Source: Fidelibacterota bacterium
GTDB taxonomy: Bacteria > Fidelibacterota > UBA2242
Assembly: GCA_023229045.1 (NCBI GenBank)
Contig: JALOAB010000004.1
Location: forward strand, 1-36,717
Length of the DNA stretch: 36,717 nucleotides
Direction of reading: 5' to 3'
Below are positions 24,012 to 33,482 of the stretch, piece by piece (position 1 is the first letter of the stretch; each line of letters starts with the position of its first letter). The translations under genes and the position numbers were made by a program. The notes under the pieces are model-generated. The model was given only the letters and a program-made list of their open reading frames with translations, made no database searches and had not been told where the DNA came from.

Positions 24012-26480
24012 TTAGTTATTAACCGGTTCGTTAGTTATCGATGCCGATGAAATTTTATACTCTATTTCGGATTGAGTAAACACCATTTTATTATCCGACA
24101 CATCCACGACAATTTTTAAGCCACGCCGCAGACTGCCGTTTAGAATCTGCTCCGAAATTGGATCTTCGATCAGAGTTTGAATTGCCCGGCGCAACGGTCG
24201 CGCTCCGAATTCCGGTTTAAAGCCCTGTTCCATGATCAATTCCCGGGCCGCCTCGCTCAGTTCCAGAGTCGTACTAGAAGCTGTCAGATTACGACGAATA
24301 TCGTGCAATTGAAGGTCAATGATCTTCAAAACGTCATCGCGCGTCAAGGATTTGAATACTATGGGATCGTCAATTCGGTTTAGAAATTCCGGATTGAATA
24401 ACTGCTGAGTTTCATCCAGAATACGTTTTTTCATGACTTCGTATTCGCTGGCCGGATCAGTTTTCGAAAAACCAAAAGCCGCACTCTGCATAAGGCGTGA
24501 ACCGACGTTGGAGGTCATGATCACGATGGTATTCTTAAAATCAACGCGGCGACCGAAGCTGTCAGTCAGCACGCCATCGTCGAATATTTGCAATAAAATA
24601 TTAAAAACGTCACGATGAGCTTTTTCAATTTCGTCAAAAAGTACCAGCGAATAAGGCTGATGACGGACTCTTTCAGTCAGCTCGCCGCCCTCTTCATAGC
24701 CGACATATCCCGGCGGCGCTCCGATCAGGCGCGAAACGGCGAATTTCTCCATGTACTCCGACATATCGATTTTAATCAGAGCATCTGATCCAGGAAACAG
24801 GAAGTGCGCCAATACTTTGGCAAACTCGGTCTTACCGACTCCGGTTGGACCTAAGAACAAGAACGAACCGATCGGACGGCGAGGATCCTTCAATCCGGCG
24901 CGCGCCCGGCGGATGGCACTGCTAACGGTCCTTATCACATCGTCTTGTCCGATAATTGACTTGCGGAGTTCTGATTCCATCTCCAGCAATTTTTGGTTTT
25001 CGGATTCGGTGATATTATTAACCGGAATACTGGTCATCATCGCTACGACGTCGGCAATGTCATCGGTCGAAACCATCATAGTCTGTTTCACGTCACTTTT
25101 TTCCCAGGCGTCGTGGATCTCGGCGAGTTCTTTTTTCAAATTCCTTTCATTATCGCGCAAGTCGGCGGCTTTTTCGAACTGTTGTTCTCTCACAGCCTTA
25201 TCTTTCAGACTGCTGACTTCATCCAGTTTCTTTTCGACTTGCAGGATTTCATCTGGAATGACGATATCGCGCAGATGAACGCGCGAACCGGCTTCATCCA
25301 TGACGTCGATAGCTTTATCGGGTAAGAACTTATCGGTGATATAACGATCGCTTAGTTCGACGGCCGCCCAGAGGGCATCGTCGGTGTAACGAACATGGTG
25401 ATGCTCTTCATAACGCTCGCGCAGTCCTTTCAGAATTGATAGCGACTCCTCCTTGGTCGGAGGATTAATCATGACTTTTTGAAAACGTCTTTCGAGTGCG
25501 CCATCCTTTTCGATGTATTTGCGGTATTCATCGAGAGTCGTAGCGCCGATGCACTGCAGTTCACCGCGGGCTAAAGCCGGTTTGAACATGTTGGAAGCAT
25601 CCAGCGAACCCGAAGCGCCGCCGGCTCCGACAATCGTATGCAATTCATCGATAAAAAGGATCACATCGCGGGCTTGTTCCAATTCCTGCATAATGGTTTT
25701 CATGCGTTCTTCAAACTGACCGCGATATTTGGTGCCGGCCACAATAGCCGCCAGATCCAGATCGATTATCCGTTTATTAATTAGCAAACGCGGTACTTTT
25801 TTGGCAACGATACGCAAAGCCAGACCTTCGGCGATGGCAGTCTTACCGACGCCGGGTTCACCGATCAATACCGGATTGTTCTTCTTGCGACGGGATAAAA
25901 TCTGAGCCACGCGTTCGATTTCCTGATCGCGTCCGATAACCGGATCGAGTTGTTTATTGCGGGCTTTCTCGGTAATATCGCGCGAGAAGTGATCGAGCGC
26001 CGGCGTACGCGAACTCTTTTTCTCGCTTTTTATAACACGCTGAGGTACATCGGAAGTCCCGGAATTTTCACCCCTGAAATTATAATAATCCACTCCGAAA
26101 CTATTGAGAATTTCACAAGAGACACCTTCTCTTTCTTTCAAAATGGAAAGCGTAATATGTTCGTCGCTAACCATCTCAGCGCCGAGTTCTTTGGCTTCGT
26201 TATAGCTGTTGCGCAAAATACGTTCGACCTGTTTGGTGAACGGAATCCGGCCGATAGTCAGCGTTCCGCCGATAGCTTTCAACGAATCGTTGATCATTTT
26301 ATGTAATTGTTTTATATCAACCTCCAGAGCCATCAAAATCTCGACGGTAAGACTTTTCTCCATATTGATGATTGCCCAGAGAATGTGCTCAGTGCCAACG
26401 TAATTATGATTCAAACGCATCGCTTCGCCCCTGGCGGCTTTAACGATGATTTGAATTATTCTAGAAAAATTATCTTTCAT
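24012..26480 (-). CDS. clpC: AAA+ chaperone ClpC
   Basis: 822 residues: double Clp-N domain (1-150, YVGTEHILWAI), first AAA+ module with Walker A GEPGVGKTAIAEG and Walker B VILFIDELHTIVGAGG, a short middle region carrying a UVR motif (REQQFEKAADLRDNERNLKKEL), and second AAA+ module with GPTGVGKTEFAK and LVLFDEIEKAH. The short UVR-containing middle region, not the long coiled coil of ClpB, makes this ClpC, the unfoldase that feeds ClpP and normally works with McsB-like adaptors. No clpP or mcsAB is adjacent. ATG with GAGGA as ribosome-binding site. 147 bp separate it from dnaK. Confidence 0.93.
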   Translation of the reverse strand: MKDNFSRIIQIIVKAARGEAMRLNHNYVGTEHILWAIINMEKSLTVEILMALEVDIKQLHKMINDSLKAIGGTLTIGRIPFTKQVERILRNSYNEAKELGAEMVSDEHITLSILKEREGVSCEILNSFGVDYYNFRGENSGTSDVPQRVIKSEKKSSRTPALDHFSRDITEKARNKQLDPVIGRDQEIERVAQILSRRKKNNPVLIGEPGVGKTAIAEGLALRIVAKKVPRLLINKRIIDLDLAAIVAGTKYRGQFEERMKTIMQELEQARDVILFIDELHTIVGAGGASGSLDASNMFKPALARGELQCIGATTLDEYRKYIEKDGALERRFQKVMINPPTKEESLSILKGLRERYEEHHHVRYTDDALWAAVELSDRYITDKFLPDKAIDVMDEAGSRVHLRDIVIPDEILQVEKKLDEVSSLKDKAVREQQFEKAADLRDNERNLKKELAEIHDAWEKSDVKQTMMVSTDDIADVVAMMTSIPVNNITESENQKLLEMESELRKSIIGQDDVIRTVSSAIRRARAGLKDPRRPIGSFLFLGPTGVGKTEFAKVLAHFLFPGSDALIKIDMSEYMEKFAVSRLIGAPPGYVGYEEGGELTERVRHQPYSLVLFDEIEKAHRDVFNILLQIFDDGVLTDSFGRRVDFKNTIVIMTSNVGSRLMQSAAFGFSKTDPASEYEVMKKRILDETQQLFNPEFLNRIDDPIVFKSLTRDDVLKIIDLQLHDIRRNLTASSTTLELSEAARELIMEQGFKPEFGARPLRRAIQTLIEDPISEQILNGSLRRGLKIVVDVSDNKMVFTQSEIEYKISSASITNEPVNN

Positions 26481-26582
26481 TTATCCTCGTACCTGCTCAA
26501 ATAACGCAAGAAGTTAAAACTAACCAAGTGTTAAATCAATCATTCTTTTTTATTTTCAAGCGCTCTGTCACTTTGACCGATT

Positions 26583-26600
26583 GTCGGCGATTTCACCGAC
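26583..26600. other. Small hairpin in the lolD-clpC spacer
   Basis: GTCGGCG-ATTT-CACCGAC forms a 7-bp stem with one G-U pair. No T-run follows on either strand, so it is not a canonical terminator. Confidence 0.3.
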
Positions 26601-26637
26601 CAGCCTTACAAAATAAAAACAGCCCGAGACCAAATTC

Positions 26638-27324
26638 TTACTGTAAAGTACCCTGCGCAAATTGGAGAATGCGGTGCGATTTCTCGGCAATGGTTTGATT
26701 ATGCGTGGCAATGATAAATGTGCGCTGGTATTCCCGATTCAATTCCAGGATCAGGTCGATTAATAATGCGCTGTTCTCGGCATCGAGGTTGCCGGTTGGC
26801 TCGTCAGCCAAAACGACCAGCGGATTGTTCACTAAAGCCCGGGCGATTGCCACTCGCTGGCGCTCGCCGCCGGAAAGCATCGCCGGACGATGGCTAAGCC
26901 GTTTGGCTAATCCAACCCGCATCAGCATTTCGCGGGCGAGTTCTTCAGCCTGTTTTATATCATGGTTATATATCATTGCCGGGATCATGACATTTTCAAG
27001 AGCCGAAAACTCCGGTAAGAGGTGGTGAAACTGAAAGACAAATCCAATCCGTCCATTGCGAAACCTGGCAATTTGCGCATCCGGCAAATCGAACGGATTT
27101 TGGCCTTCGTATTCGATCGTTCCGGCATCCGGCCGGTCGAGAGTTCCCACCAAATTCAGCAGGGTTGATTTGCCGATACCGGATGGCCCGACAATAGTTA
27201 CGACTTCGCCTCTCTTGATCTCGAAATTAACATCTCGTAATACGGCGATTTCCAGACCATCGTTCCAGAAAGATTTGGACAAATTCCTGACCGTCAATAG
27301 CGTTTGACTCGTTTCACTTTTCAT
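26638..27324 (-). CDS. lolD: LolD-like ABC transporter ATP-binding protein
   Basis: 228 residues with Walker A GPSGIGKSTLLN, Q-loop FQFHHLLPEF, signature LSGGERQRVAIARAL, Walker B VVLADEPTGNLD and H-loop IATHN. The FQFHHLLPEFSALENV segment is characteristic of LolD, which powers release of lipoproteins from the inner membrane with LolC/LolE; MacB ATPases are close relatives. I choose the ATG at 27322-27324, which has GGAGG 9 nt upstream, over a TTG at 27357. It overlaps the preceding permease by 11 bp. Last gene of the prfB-lysS-lol cluster. Confidence 0.88.
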   Translation of the reverse strand: MKSETSQTLLTVRNLSKSFWNDGLEIAVLRDVNFEIKRGEVVTIVGPSGIGKSTLLNLVGTLDRPDAGTIEYEGQNPFDLPDAQIARFRNGRIGFVFQFHHLLPEFSALENVMIPAMIYNHDIKQAEELAREMLMRVGLAKRLSHRPAMLSGGERQRVAIARALVNNPLVVLADEPTGNLDAENSALLIDLILELNREYQRTFIIATHNQTIAEKSHRILQFAQGTLQ

Positions 27325-28537
27325 ATTGTATAGCCTCCAAAGGCATGAGTTTGCCAACCCGCCAGCTGGGATAAAGCGTGCCGCAATAGATTAATCCTAA
27401 ACCGGCCATGGCGATTATCAGCACGTCGGTCCATTGCACCAGCACCGGCAAATAAGGGATAAAATATACCGACGGAAGTGGAATGAATTGAAAATGTTGT
27501 TGCGCCAGGCAAAGCGCCAGCGCCGGCACAATCCCGGCAATCAGACCGATATTGCCGATTAACAACCCGAGCCGCAGGAAGATTTTACGGACCTGGAACT
27601 GGTCCACACCCAGCGCCTGGAGCATGCCGATCTCGCGGATTTTCTCCATAATCAGCATTACCAAAGCGCTGGTCAGGTTCAGGATCGCCACCAGAATAAT
27701 GAAACTCAGCGCAATGAAACTTCCGTACTTTTCCAATTTCATCGCGCCGAACAGCGTGCGATGTAAATCTTCCCAGCTGGCAATATCGTAAGCACCGCCC
27801 AATCCGTCAAGCAGTTGTTGACGGGCTTTGTTGACATATTTATAATTTTCCAGGCGCAAATCAATTCCACTGAAATTGTCGCCTATCTCAAAAATTTTCT
27901 GTCCTTCTGCTAATTCAATAAACGCTAAATTTTCGTCGTAATCGAACAAATCGAGCCGGAATACACCGGTCACCGAAAATTGACCAACGACCGGAATATT
28001 CAGTCCGCTTCCGATGCTGAGTGGATTGACAATATTAAGCGTGTCGCCCGGATAAACCCCAAGCTTATCGGCTAATTGATAACCAATCACGATACCCGGC
28101 AAATCGTTAACCGCTGAGGTGAAATTCGCCCCGCCCCGGACGATTGCGGTCGGCGCCGCGAGTTGCCGCTCCAGAGTTGTCGCCCCAATGGCTTTGATGC
28201 GCACGACAGCTTCCAGATTCTCCGTTGACAAGATTGCTTTTTTCAAGACATACGGGTAAATCTCTTTCAGCGGTGTATCTTTCAATAATCCGGCGATCTT
28301 TTCGACTTGCGTAGATTGCAGTTCGCGACCGCTGATGCGCAAGTGCGATTCGAGATCGATGACCCGATTGGTAATTTCGGCTTCGAAACCGTTCAAAATG
28401 CTCAAGGCGACCAGCATGGCAAACGATCCCAGGGCGATGCCAACCACTGATACATAAGATGTAAACGAAATCAGTCCGGTCTTTTTCTTCGACCGAAAAT
28501 AACGCAGGGCAATCCAATCCAGAAATTTCCTATTCAT
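27314..28537 (-). CDS. LolC/LolE-family lipoprotein-releasing permease (second copy)
   Basis: 407 residues with the LolC/E topology: N-terminal membrane helix (GIALGSFAMLVALSILNGF), a large periplasmic domain (about 50-270), then three helices in an FtsX-type C-terminal unit (FIALSFIILVAILNLTSALVM, and two near 320-385). REIGMLQALGVDQFQVRKIF is the conserved cytoplasmic coupling segment. It should pair with the upstream paralogue and LolD to extract outer-membrane lipoproteins. Start ATG overlaps the upstream permease by 8 bp. I cannot assign C or E. Confidence 0.87.
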   Translation of the reverse strand: MNRKFLDWIALRYFRSKKKTGLISFTSYVSVVGIALGSFAMLVALSILNGFEAEITNRVIDLESHLRISGRELQSTQVEKIAGLLKDTPLKEIYPYVLKKAILSTENLEAVVRIKAIGATTLERQLAAPTAIVRGGANFTSAVNDLPGIVIGYQLADKLGVYPGDTLNIVNPLSIGSGLNIPVVGQFSVTGVFRLDLFDYDENLAFIELAEGQKIFEIGDNFSGIDLRLENYKYVNKARQQLLDGLGGAYDIASWEDLHRTLFGAMKLEKYGSFIALSFIILVAILNLTSALVMLIMEKIREIGMLQALGVDQFQVRKIFLRLGLLIGNIGLIAGIVPALALCLAQQHFQFIPLPSVYFIPYLPVLVQWTDVLIIAMAGLGLIYCGTLYPSWRVGKLMPLEAIQYEK

Positions 28538-29750
28538 AACGGGTCGCCTCGCTGGGAGTCAATCTAACTGCTTTGTAAGACGGATAAAGAGTCGCCAGCA
28601 CCGCACACGCAATGGCAATTGCACCAATCACGCAAAAATTCCAGCCGTTTAGTAATACCGGTATAGAGTTCATAAAATAAACATCGGCCGGGATCGAAAT
28701 TAAATTAAAACGATTCTGCGCGAAAGCCAGCAACAGACTCAGTCCGAAACCAGCCAGAGTTCCGACAATCCCGATCGAGAGCCCCTCGTAAAAGAAAATG
28801 CGGGTCACCTGCCGATTATTCAGACCGACACTTTTCAGAATGCCTATATCGCGGGTTTTCTCGATTACGATCATCATCAGCGAACTGACAATATTAAAAA
28901 CTGCCACGACGGCAATCAGCCCGAATATCAGCAAAATCGGGATGCGCTGTATCCGCAACCATTCGAACAGATTGGAATGCAGATCGTTCCAGCTCAGCGC
29001 ATTGTAAGGATAGCCAAGCGTTTTATTGATATAATCCGTGACCTTGTCGACCTGCCGGCTGTCTTTCAGGCGGATCTGATAGCCGGAAAATTGATCGCCG
29101 AGATTGAATAATTTCTGCGCCGCCGACAAACTCGTGTAAACGAAAACATCGTCGTAATCAGCAATCCCGGAATCATACAGACCGGTCACGGTAAAAGTGA
29201 CGATCCGCGGTCGTTTGCTGAAACCGGATACCGGTTGGAGTACAAACAAATAGACTTTATCGCCGATATCGACGCCCAGTTGTTTCGCCAATTTCATTCC
29301 CAGCATTATTCCATCACGATTATCCGGCAGATCGAACCGCAGTTCGCCCCTCCTGATAAATTGATCCACCACCAATGTGCGACGGATATCCGATTCAGCA
29401 ATTCCCTCAACGATAATCCCGTCGGTCTCCGACCCGTTGCGGATCATGGCGGCGCCGTGAATATACGGCACGAAACATTCAACCTCCGGCATCTTTTCCA
29501 ATTCCGAGCGAATCGCCAGGGTCGAATCCATCACATCCGCGTAGAAAAGGCGCAGGCGGATATGCGAATCGAATCCCAGCAGTTTGGTCTTGATCTCATT
29601 TTCGAATCCGTTCAAAATCGAGATCGTCAGGATCAAAACCGCCACGCCGACCGCCAGACCAATCGTAGCAATGATACTGATAAAAGAAATGTAGCCGATT
29701 TTGTGATGGCTTAAGAGATGACGCTTAGCGATGAAAAACGGAACCGCCAT
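28530..29750 (-). CDS. LolC/LolE-family lipoprotein-releasing permease (first copy)
   Basis: 406 residues, same four-helix topology and motif order as its neighbour: IGLAVGVAVLILTISILNGF, periplasmic domain, LIFGLIAVVAVFNIVSSLMM, and TRDIGILKSVGLNNRQVTRIF. Two distinct permeases plus one ATPase is the LolCDE arrangement of proteobacteria, rather than the single LolF-type permease. ATG with GGAG 4 nt upstream, 12 bp after lysS. Confidence 0.87.
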   Translation of the reverse strand: MAVPFFIAKRHLLSHHKIGYISFISIIATIGLAVGVAVLILTISILNGFENEIKTKLLGFDSHIRLRLFYADVMDSTLAIRSELEKMPEVECFVPYIHGAAMIRNGSETDGIIVEGIAESDIRRTLVVDQFIRRGELRFDLPDNRDGIMLGMKLAKQLGVDIGDKVYLFVLQPVSGFSKRPRIVTFTVTGLYDSGIADYDDVFVYTSLSAAQKLFNLGDQFSGYQIRLKDSRQVDKVTDYINKTLGYPYNALSWNDLHSNLFEWLRIQRIPILLIFGLIAVVAVFNIVSSLMMIVIEKTRDIGILKSVGLNNRQVTRIFFYEGLSIGIVGTLAGFGLSLLLAFAQNRFNLISIPADVYFMNSIPVLLNGWNFCVIGAIAIACAVLATLYPSYKAVRLTPSEATRYE

Positions 29751-29762
29751 TGCTCTCCGGGC

Positions 29763-31262
29763 TCAAGTGCGCATCTGCGGAAAAAGGATAACGTCTTTAA
29801 TCGAAACCTGATTAGTAAATAGCATCACCACCCGATCGATGCCGATCCCGACTCCTCCGGTCGGCGGCATGCCGAATTCCATAGCCGTGACGAAATCTTC
29901 ATCCATTGTTTGAGCTTCTTCGTCGCCGGATTCGCGCAGACGATTCTGTTGCTCGAGCCGCTCGCGCTGATCGATTGGATCGTTTAATTCGCTGAAGGCA
30001 TTGACGAATTCATGGCCGGCGATATAAAGCTCGAAGCGTTCGACGATCGCGACCGAACCGTCGCGTTTGCTTTTTGCCAGCGGCGAGATGGCTTTCGGAT
30101 AATCGATCACAAAGGTTGGCTGGATCAGATTCGGTTCGACAAAATTATCAAATAACAATTCGATGAATTTGCCGTAATTGTCATCCGGTTTTAATTCGAT
30201 GCCTTTTTTCTGGCATAATACCTTCAGTTCCGATTCCGAATAGTTCGCGACATCCTCTCCGGCGTACTCACGGATCAGATCGAACATTTTACGACGAGGA
30301 AATGGTTGACTGAAGTCAATCTCATATTCGCCGAAGGGCAACTTTGACTTTTCCAGTTTGGCGCAAAGAAACCGGAAATATTGTTCGACGAAATCCATCA
30401 TGTAATTATAATCGACATACGTCTGATAAAATTCGAGCAGGGTAAATTCGGGATTATGACTGCGATCGAGACCTTCGTTGCGGAAATTTTTCCCGATTTC
30501 ATAGACTTTCTCGAAACCGCCGATAATCAGACGTTTCAGATATAATTCGACCGCAATCCGCAGATAAAAGTCGCGCTCGAGGGCATTGTAAAAAGTCTTG
30601 AATGGTCGGGCGTTGGCGCCGCCGTATATCGGCTGAAGTATCGGCGTATCGACTTCCAGGAAACCGCGCTCGTTTAGAAAATCGCGCGTCCATTGAATGA
30701 TTCTCGAGCGTGTTCGGAAAACCTCGCGCACTTCCGGATTTACCATCAAATCAAGATAGCGCTGGCGGTAGCGCTGTTCCTTATCCGTAAAGGCATCGAA
30801 AACCTGGCCGTCTTTTTCCTTGACGATCGGGATCGGGCGGATGTTTTTCGCCAGTAAATGCAATTCATCGACCAGGATCGTGACTTCGCCGGTACGGGTG
30901 CGGAAGACTTTTCCAACAATGCCGATGATATCGCCGATATCCAGCAGGCCGAATAATTCGTAACCGCGTGACCCGACGCTGTTTTCCTGAACGTAAATCT
31001 GGATGCGCCCGCTTTCGTCCTGCATGTGACAGAAGCTGGCTCGCCCCATTTTGCGAACCGCCATGATCCGCCCGGCGGTGCGAACCACGACTTTCTCGGT
31101 TATTTCGTCAAACTGCTGAATGATCTCAGTCGTGGTGTGAGTTCGTTGAAATTCATATTCATAAGCACGAACATCCATTGCGCGGATTGCCTGCAATTTT
31201 TCGCGCCGGATGGCGAGTAATTCACTCAATGATTTGCCGGTTTGTTGGCTGTCTTTATTCAC
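29763..31262 (-). CDS. lysS: Class II lysyl-tRNA synthetase
   Basis: 499 residues, typical length. An N-terminal OB-fold anticodon-binding domain (about 60-165, VVRTAGRIMAVRKMGRASF) precedes the class II catalytic core with motif 1 around FLEVDTPILQPI, motif 2 FRNEGLDRSHNPEFTLLE and motif 3 GVGIGIDRVVMLF. Charges tRNA-Lys with lysine using ATP. The start is a GTG with only a weak ribosome-binding site; it lies 12 bp after prfB and probably depends on its translation. The prfB-lysS pairing is common in bacteria. Confidence 0.96.
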   Translation of the reverse strand: MNKDSQQTGKSLSELLAIRREKLQAIRAMDVRAYEYEFQRTHTTTEIIQQFDEITEKVVVRTAGRIMAVRKMGRASFCHMQDESGRIQIYVQENSVGSRGYELFGLLDIGDIIGIVGKVFRTRTGEVTILVDELHLLAKNIRPIPIVKEKDGQVFDAFTDKEQRYRQRYLDLMVNPEVREVFRTRSRIIQWTRDFLNERGFLEVDTPILQPIYGGANARPFKTFYNALERDFYLRIAVELYLKRLIIGGFEKVYEIGKNFRNEGLDRSHNPEFTLLEFYQTYVDYNYMMDFVEQYFRFLCAKLEKSKLPFGEYEIDFSQPFPRRKMFDLIREYAGEDVANYSESELKVLCQKKGIELKPDDNYGKFIELLFDNFVEPNLIQPTFVIDYPKAISPLAKSKRDGSVAIVERFELYIAGHEFVNAFSELNDPIDQRERLEQQNRLRESGDEEAQTMDEDFVTAMEFGMPPTGGVGIGIDRVVMLFTNQVSIKDVILFPQMRT

Positions 31263-31274
31263 AATTAAGGTCTT

Positions 31275-32376
31275 TCATTTGTTAACTTTAAACAATAAAT
31301 ATTGCCGTAGAAACTCATCGATTTCGCCATCCATTACGGCCTGAATGTTGCCGGTCTCATATTTCGTGCGATGATCTTTGACCATCGTATATGGCTGAAA
31401 AACATAAGAACGGATCTGATTGCCCCAGGAAATGTCCTTTTTGTTTTTCTCGATTTCCAGTTTCTCTTTTTCTTTTTCTTCTTTTTTCAATTGATAGATG
31501 CGCGCGCGCAAAATTTTCATGGCGCTGTCTTTATTCTTGAATTGGGAGCGCTCATTCTGACATTGGACAACGATCCCGGTCGGAACGTGCGTAATCCGCA
31601 CCGCCGAACTGGTCTTATTGACATGTTGACCGCCGGCTCCGCTGGCGCGATAGGTGTCGATTCGCAGATCGTCCGGGTTAATATCAACGGTTATATCATC
31701 TTCAATTTCAGGATAAACGAAAACCGAAGCGAACGAAGTATGTCGGCGATGATTGGCATCGAAAGGTGAAATGCGCACCAACCGGTGAATTCCGGCTTCG
31801 GCTTTAAGATAACCGTAGGCATAAAGCCCTTTCACTTCAATGCTGACTTCCTTGATGCCGGCTTCTTCCCCGTCGAAGATACTGATCACTTCCGATTGCA
31901 TGCCGTTGCGTTCCATCCAGCGTAAATACATCCGCATCAGCATCTCAGCCCAATCCTGGGATTCGGTGCCGCCGGCGCCGGGATGGATAGTCACGATGGC
32001 ATTCCTCTCATCATCTGGTTCGCTGAGCATAGTTTCCAGCTCGACCTGATCAACCAGCCGGGTGAGATCATGCAACATCTTTTCCAATTCCGCTAAAACC
32101 GATTCATCCTGCTCCTCGATGGCCAGTCCGGCAAAATCTGCCACATCCTGATATTGTTTGACGACTTTATCGAATCTTTCCGTCTCGCCTTCCAGTCGGC
32201 GGATTTTCTGCAGGACTACCTGAGCCTTCGTCTGGTCTGTCCAGAAGTCCGGGGCGGTAGTTTTCTGACGCTCGGCACTCAATTCCATTTTCTTGGCATC
32301 GAGGTCAAAGAAACCTCCGTAATTCATCAATCCGGGGCGCCATATTTTCTAATTCGGTCTGTATATCACTCAACAT
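31275..32376 (-). CDS. prfB: Peptide chain release factor 2 with programmed +1 frameshift
   Basis: RF2, 366 residues after frameshifting. The zero frame starts at the ATG 32374-32376 (MLSDIQTELENMAPRIDELR) and reaches TGA at 32305-32307 after 23 codons in the context GGAGG-TTT-CTT-TGA-C, the classical RF2 recoding site with its internal Shine-Dalgarno. After a +1 slip the long frame continues DLDAKKMEL. Functional motifs are SPF (stop-codon recognition of UGA/UAA) in LVRISPFDANH and GGQ in SGAGGQHVNK. The frameshift autoregulates RF2: low RF2 lets the ribosome slip and make more. Reading it from an ATG at 32330 would lose the true N-terminus. Confidence 0.95.
32304..32318 (-). promoter_or_regulatory. 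prfB programmed frameshift site
   Basis: Minus strand GGAGG-TTT-CTT-TGA-C: an anti-Shine-Dalgarno-binding GGAGG three bases before the slippery CTT, then the TGA stop followed by C, the weakest RF2 stop context. This is the known +1 frameshift signal of prfB. Confidence 0.93.
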
Positions 32377-32446
32377 ATCAAAATCCACAATTCTTAAGAA
32401 TTAATCGTTAATAAAATTAACCGTGTAAAAAGCTTTTTATAATAGT

Positions 32447-32914
32447 TTACTTCTTCACCGTCCCGTTCGCCGGTCGCAAGGATGAAAAGTCCTTGTAACT
32501 GGACAGTACAATATAAGTACGGGTTTGCAGAACGCCCGGCCAGGATTGAATTTTGGAGAGCAATTTCTCGAGCGCAACGGTATTGTCGGTCTGCACTTTC
32601 AATAAATGCGAACCTTCGCCGGTGATACTGTGACATTCGATTATGTCGCTTTCTTCACGACAGCGGCGCACGAATTCATCATAATTATTCGAAGGCGAAG
32701 TCATGACGAATACGAAAGCCGTTACATCCTTGCCAATAGTCGCACTGTTGATTTTGGCATGGTAACCTTCGATAATGCCCTTCTTTTCCAATTTCCGCAT
32801 TCTCTCGCTGACGGCTGGAATCGTCAAGCCAACCATATCGGCAATCTTATTACGCTGAATGCGACCTTCCTTCTGAAGGATGTCCAAAATCTTTACGTCA
32901 ATACTGTCAATCAT
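32447..32914 (-). CDS. Lrp/AsnC-family transcriptional regulator
   Basis: 155 residues: N-terminal winged helix-turn-helix (1-60; IDVKILDILQKEGR, then NKIADMVGLTIPAVSERMRKL as recognition unit) and a C-terminal RAM ligand-binding and oligomerisation domain (about 65-150; FVFVMTSPSN, CHSITGEGSHLLKVQ). Such proteins sense amino acids and regulate metabolism genes. It is separated from prfB by 70 bp and could be transcribed with it or alone; target genes are unknown. Confidence 0.92.
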   Translation of the reverse strand: MIDSIDVKILDILQKEGRIQRNKIADMVGLTIPAVSERMRKLEKKGIIEGYHAKINSATIGKDVTAFVFVMTSPSNNYDEFVRRCREESDIIECHSITGEGSHLLKVQTDNTVALEKLLSKIQSWPGVLQTRTYIVLSSYKDFSSLRPANGTVKK

Positions 32915-32948
32915 GGGTTACTCCTGTTTATTATTGGTGCTTATTTTC

Positions 32949-33467
32949 TTAGTTACTTGACCTTGAAGTGTAATAAACAATCATCGTATAAATCGAAAAC
33001 AGACTCAAAATCTGTTGGGTCCAGGATAATGAGGTCATGAAAAACGAAAAAGGTTTAACCGGCACGACAATCGTATCGGACGGTTTAATCTCGGGAATTT
33101 TATCTAGATCGCCTGAAGTTAAATATTGTTTGACGTTGACTGTGGTTACAAAGCTTTCTTCGTCATCGGGAGATCCATGAATAACCTTGATCTTGGACAA
33201 ATTGGCGCGGCTATTAGGACCGCCGGCGGCCGAGATGAGCTCGATCAGATCGGTCCCGATCGGAACATCATACAGACCGGGTCGGGTCACTTCACCCCAA
33301 ATTTTAACCGTCATGAGTAAGGCGTCTCCACCGGCTGACAGAATATACTTGGATGCGGCTTGTCGGTCGGCGGTGCGTCCGGTGCGGGAATTGATCATCT
33401 GACTTTCCTGGGCAAAAAGTTGGACGCTTAATAAATATAAAAATATAAATAAAGTTACTTTTTTCAA
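32949..33467 (-). CDS. SLBB-domain secreted protein
   Basis: 172 residues with a signal peptide (MKKVTLFIFLYLLSVQLFAQ) and a single SLBB/soluble-ligand-binding domain (VKIWGEVTRPGLYDVPIGTDLIELISAAGGP). Ends with a hydrophobic segment (ILSLFSIYTMIVYYT) that may be a C-terminal membrane anchor. SLBB domains occur in polysaccharide export proteins such as Wza; this protein lacks the Poly_export domain, so it is probably an accessory periplasmic component. Neighbouring genes are also envelope proteins. Exact role unknown. Confidence 0.78.
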   Translation of the reverse strand: MKKVTLFIFLYLLSVQLFAQESQMINSRTGRTADRQAASKYILSAGGDALLMTVKIWGEVTRPGLYDVPIGTDLIELISAAGGPNSRANLSKIKVIHGSPDDEESFVTTVNVKQYLTSGDLDKIPEIKPSDTIVVPVKPFSFFMTSLSWTQQILSLFSIYTMIVYYTSRSSN

Positions 33468-33482
33468 GATTACTCCTGTTTC

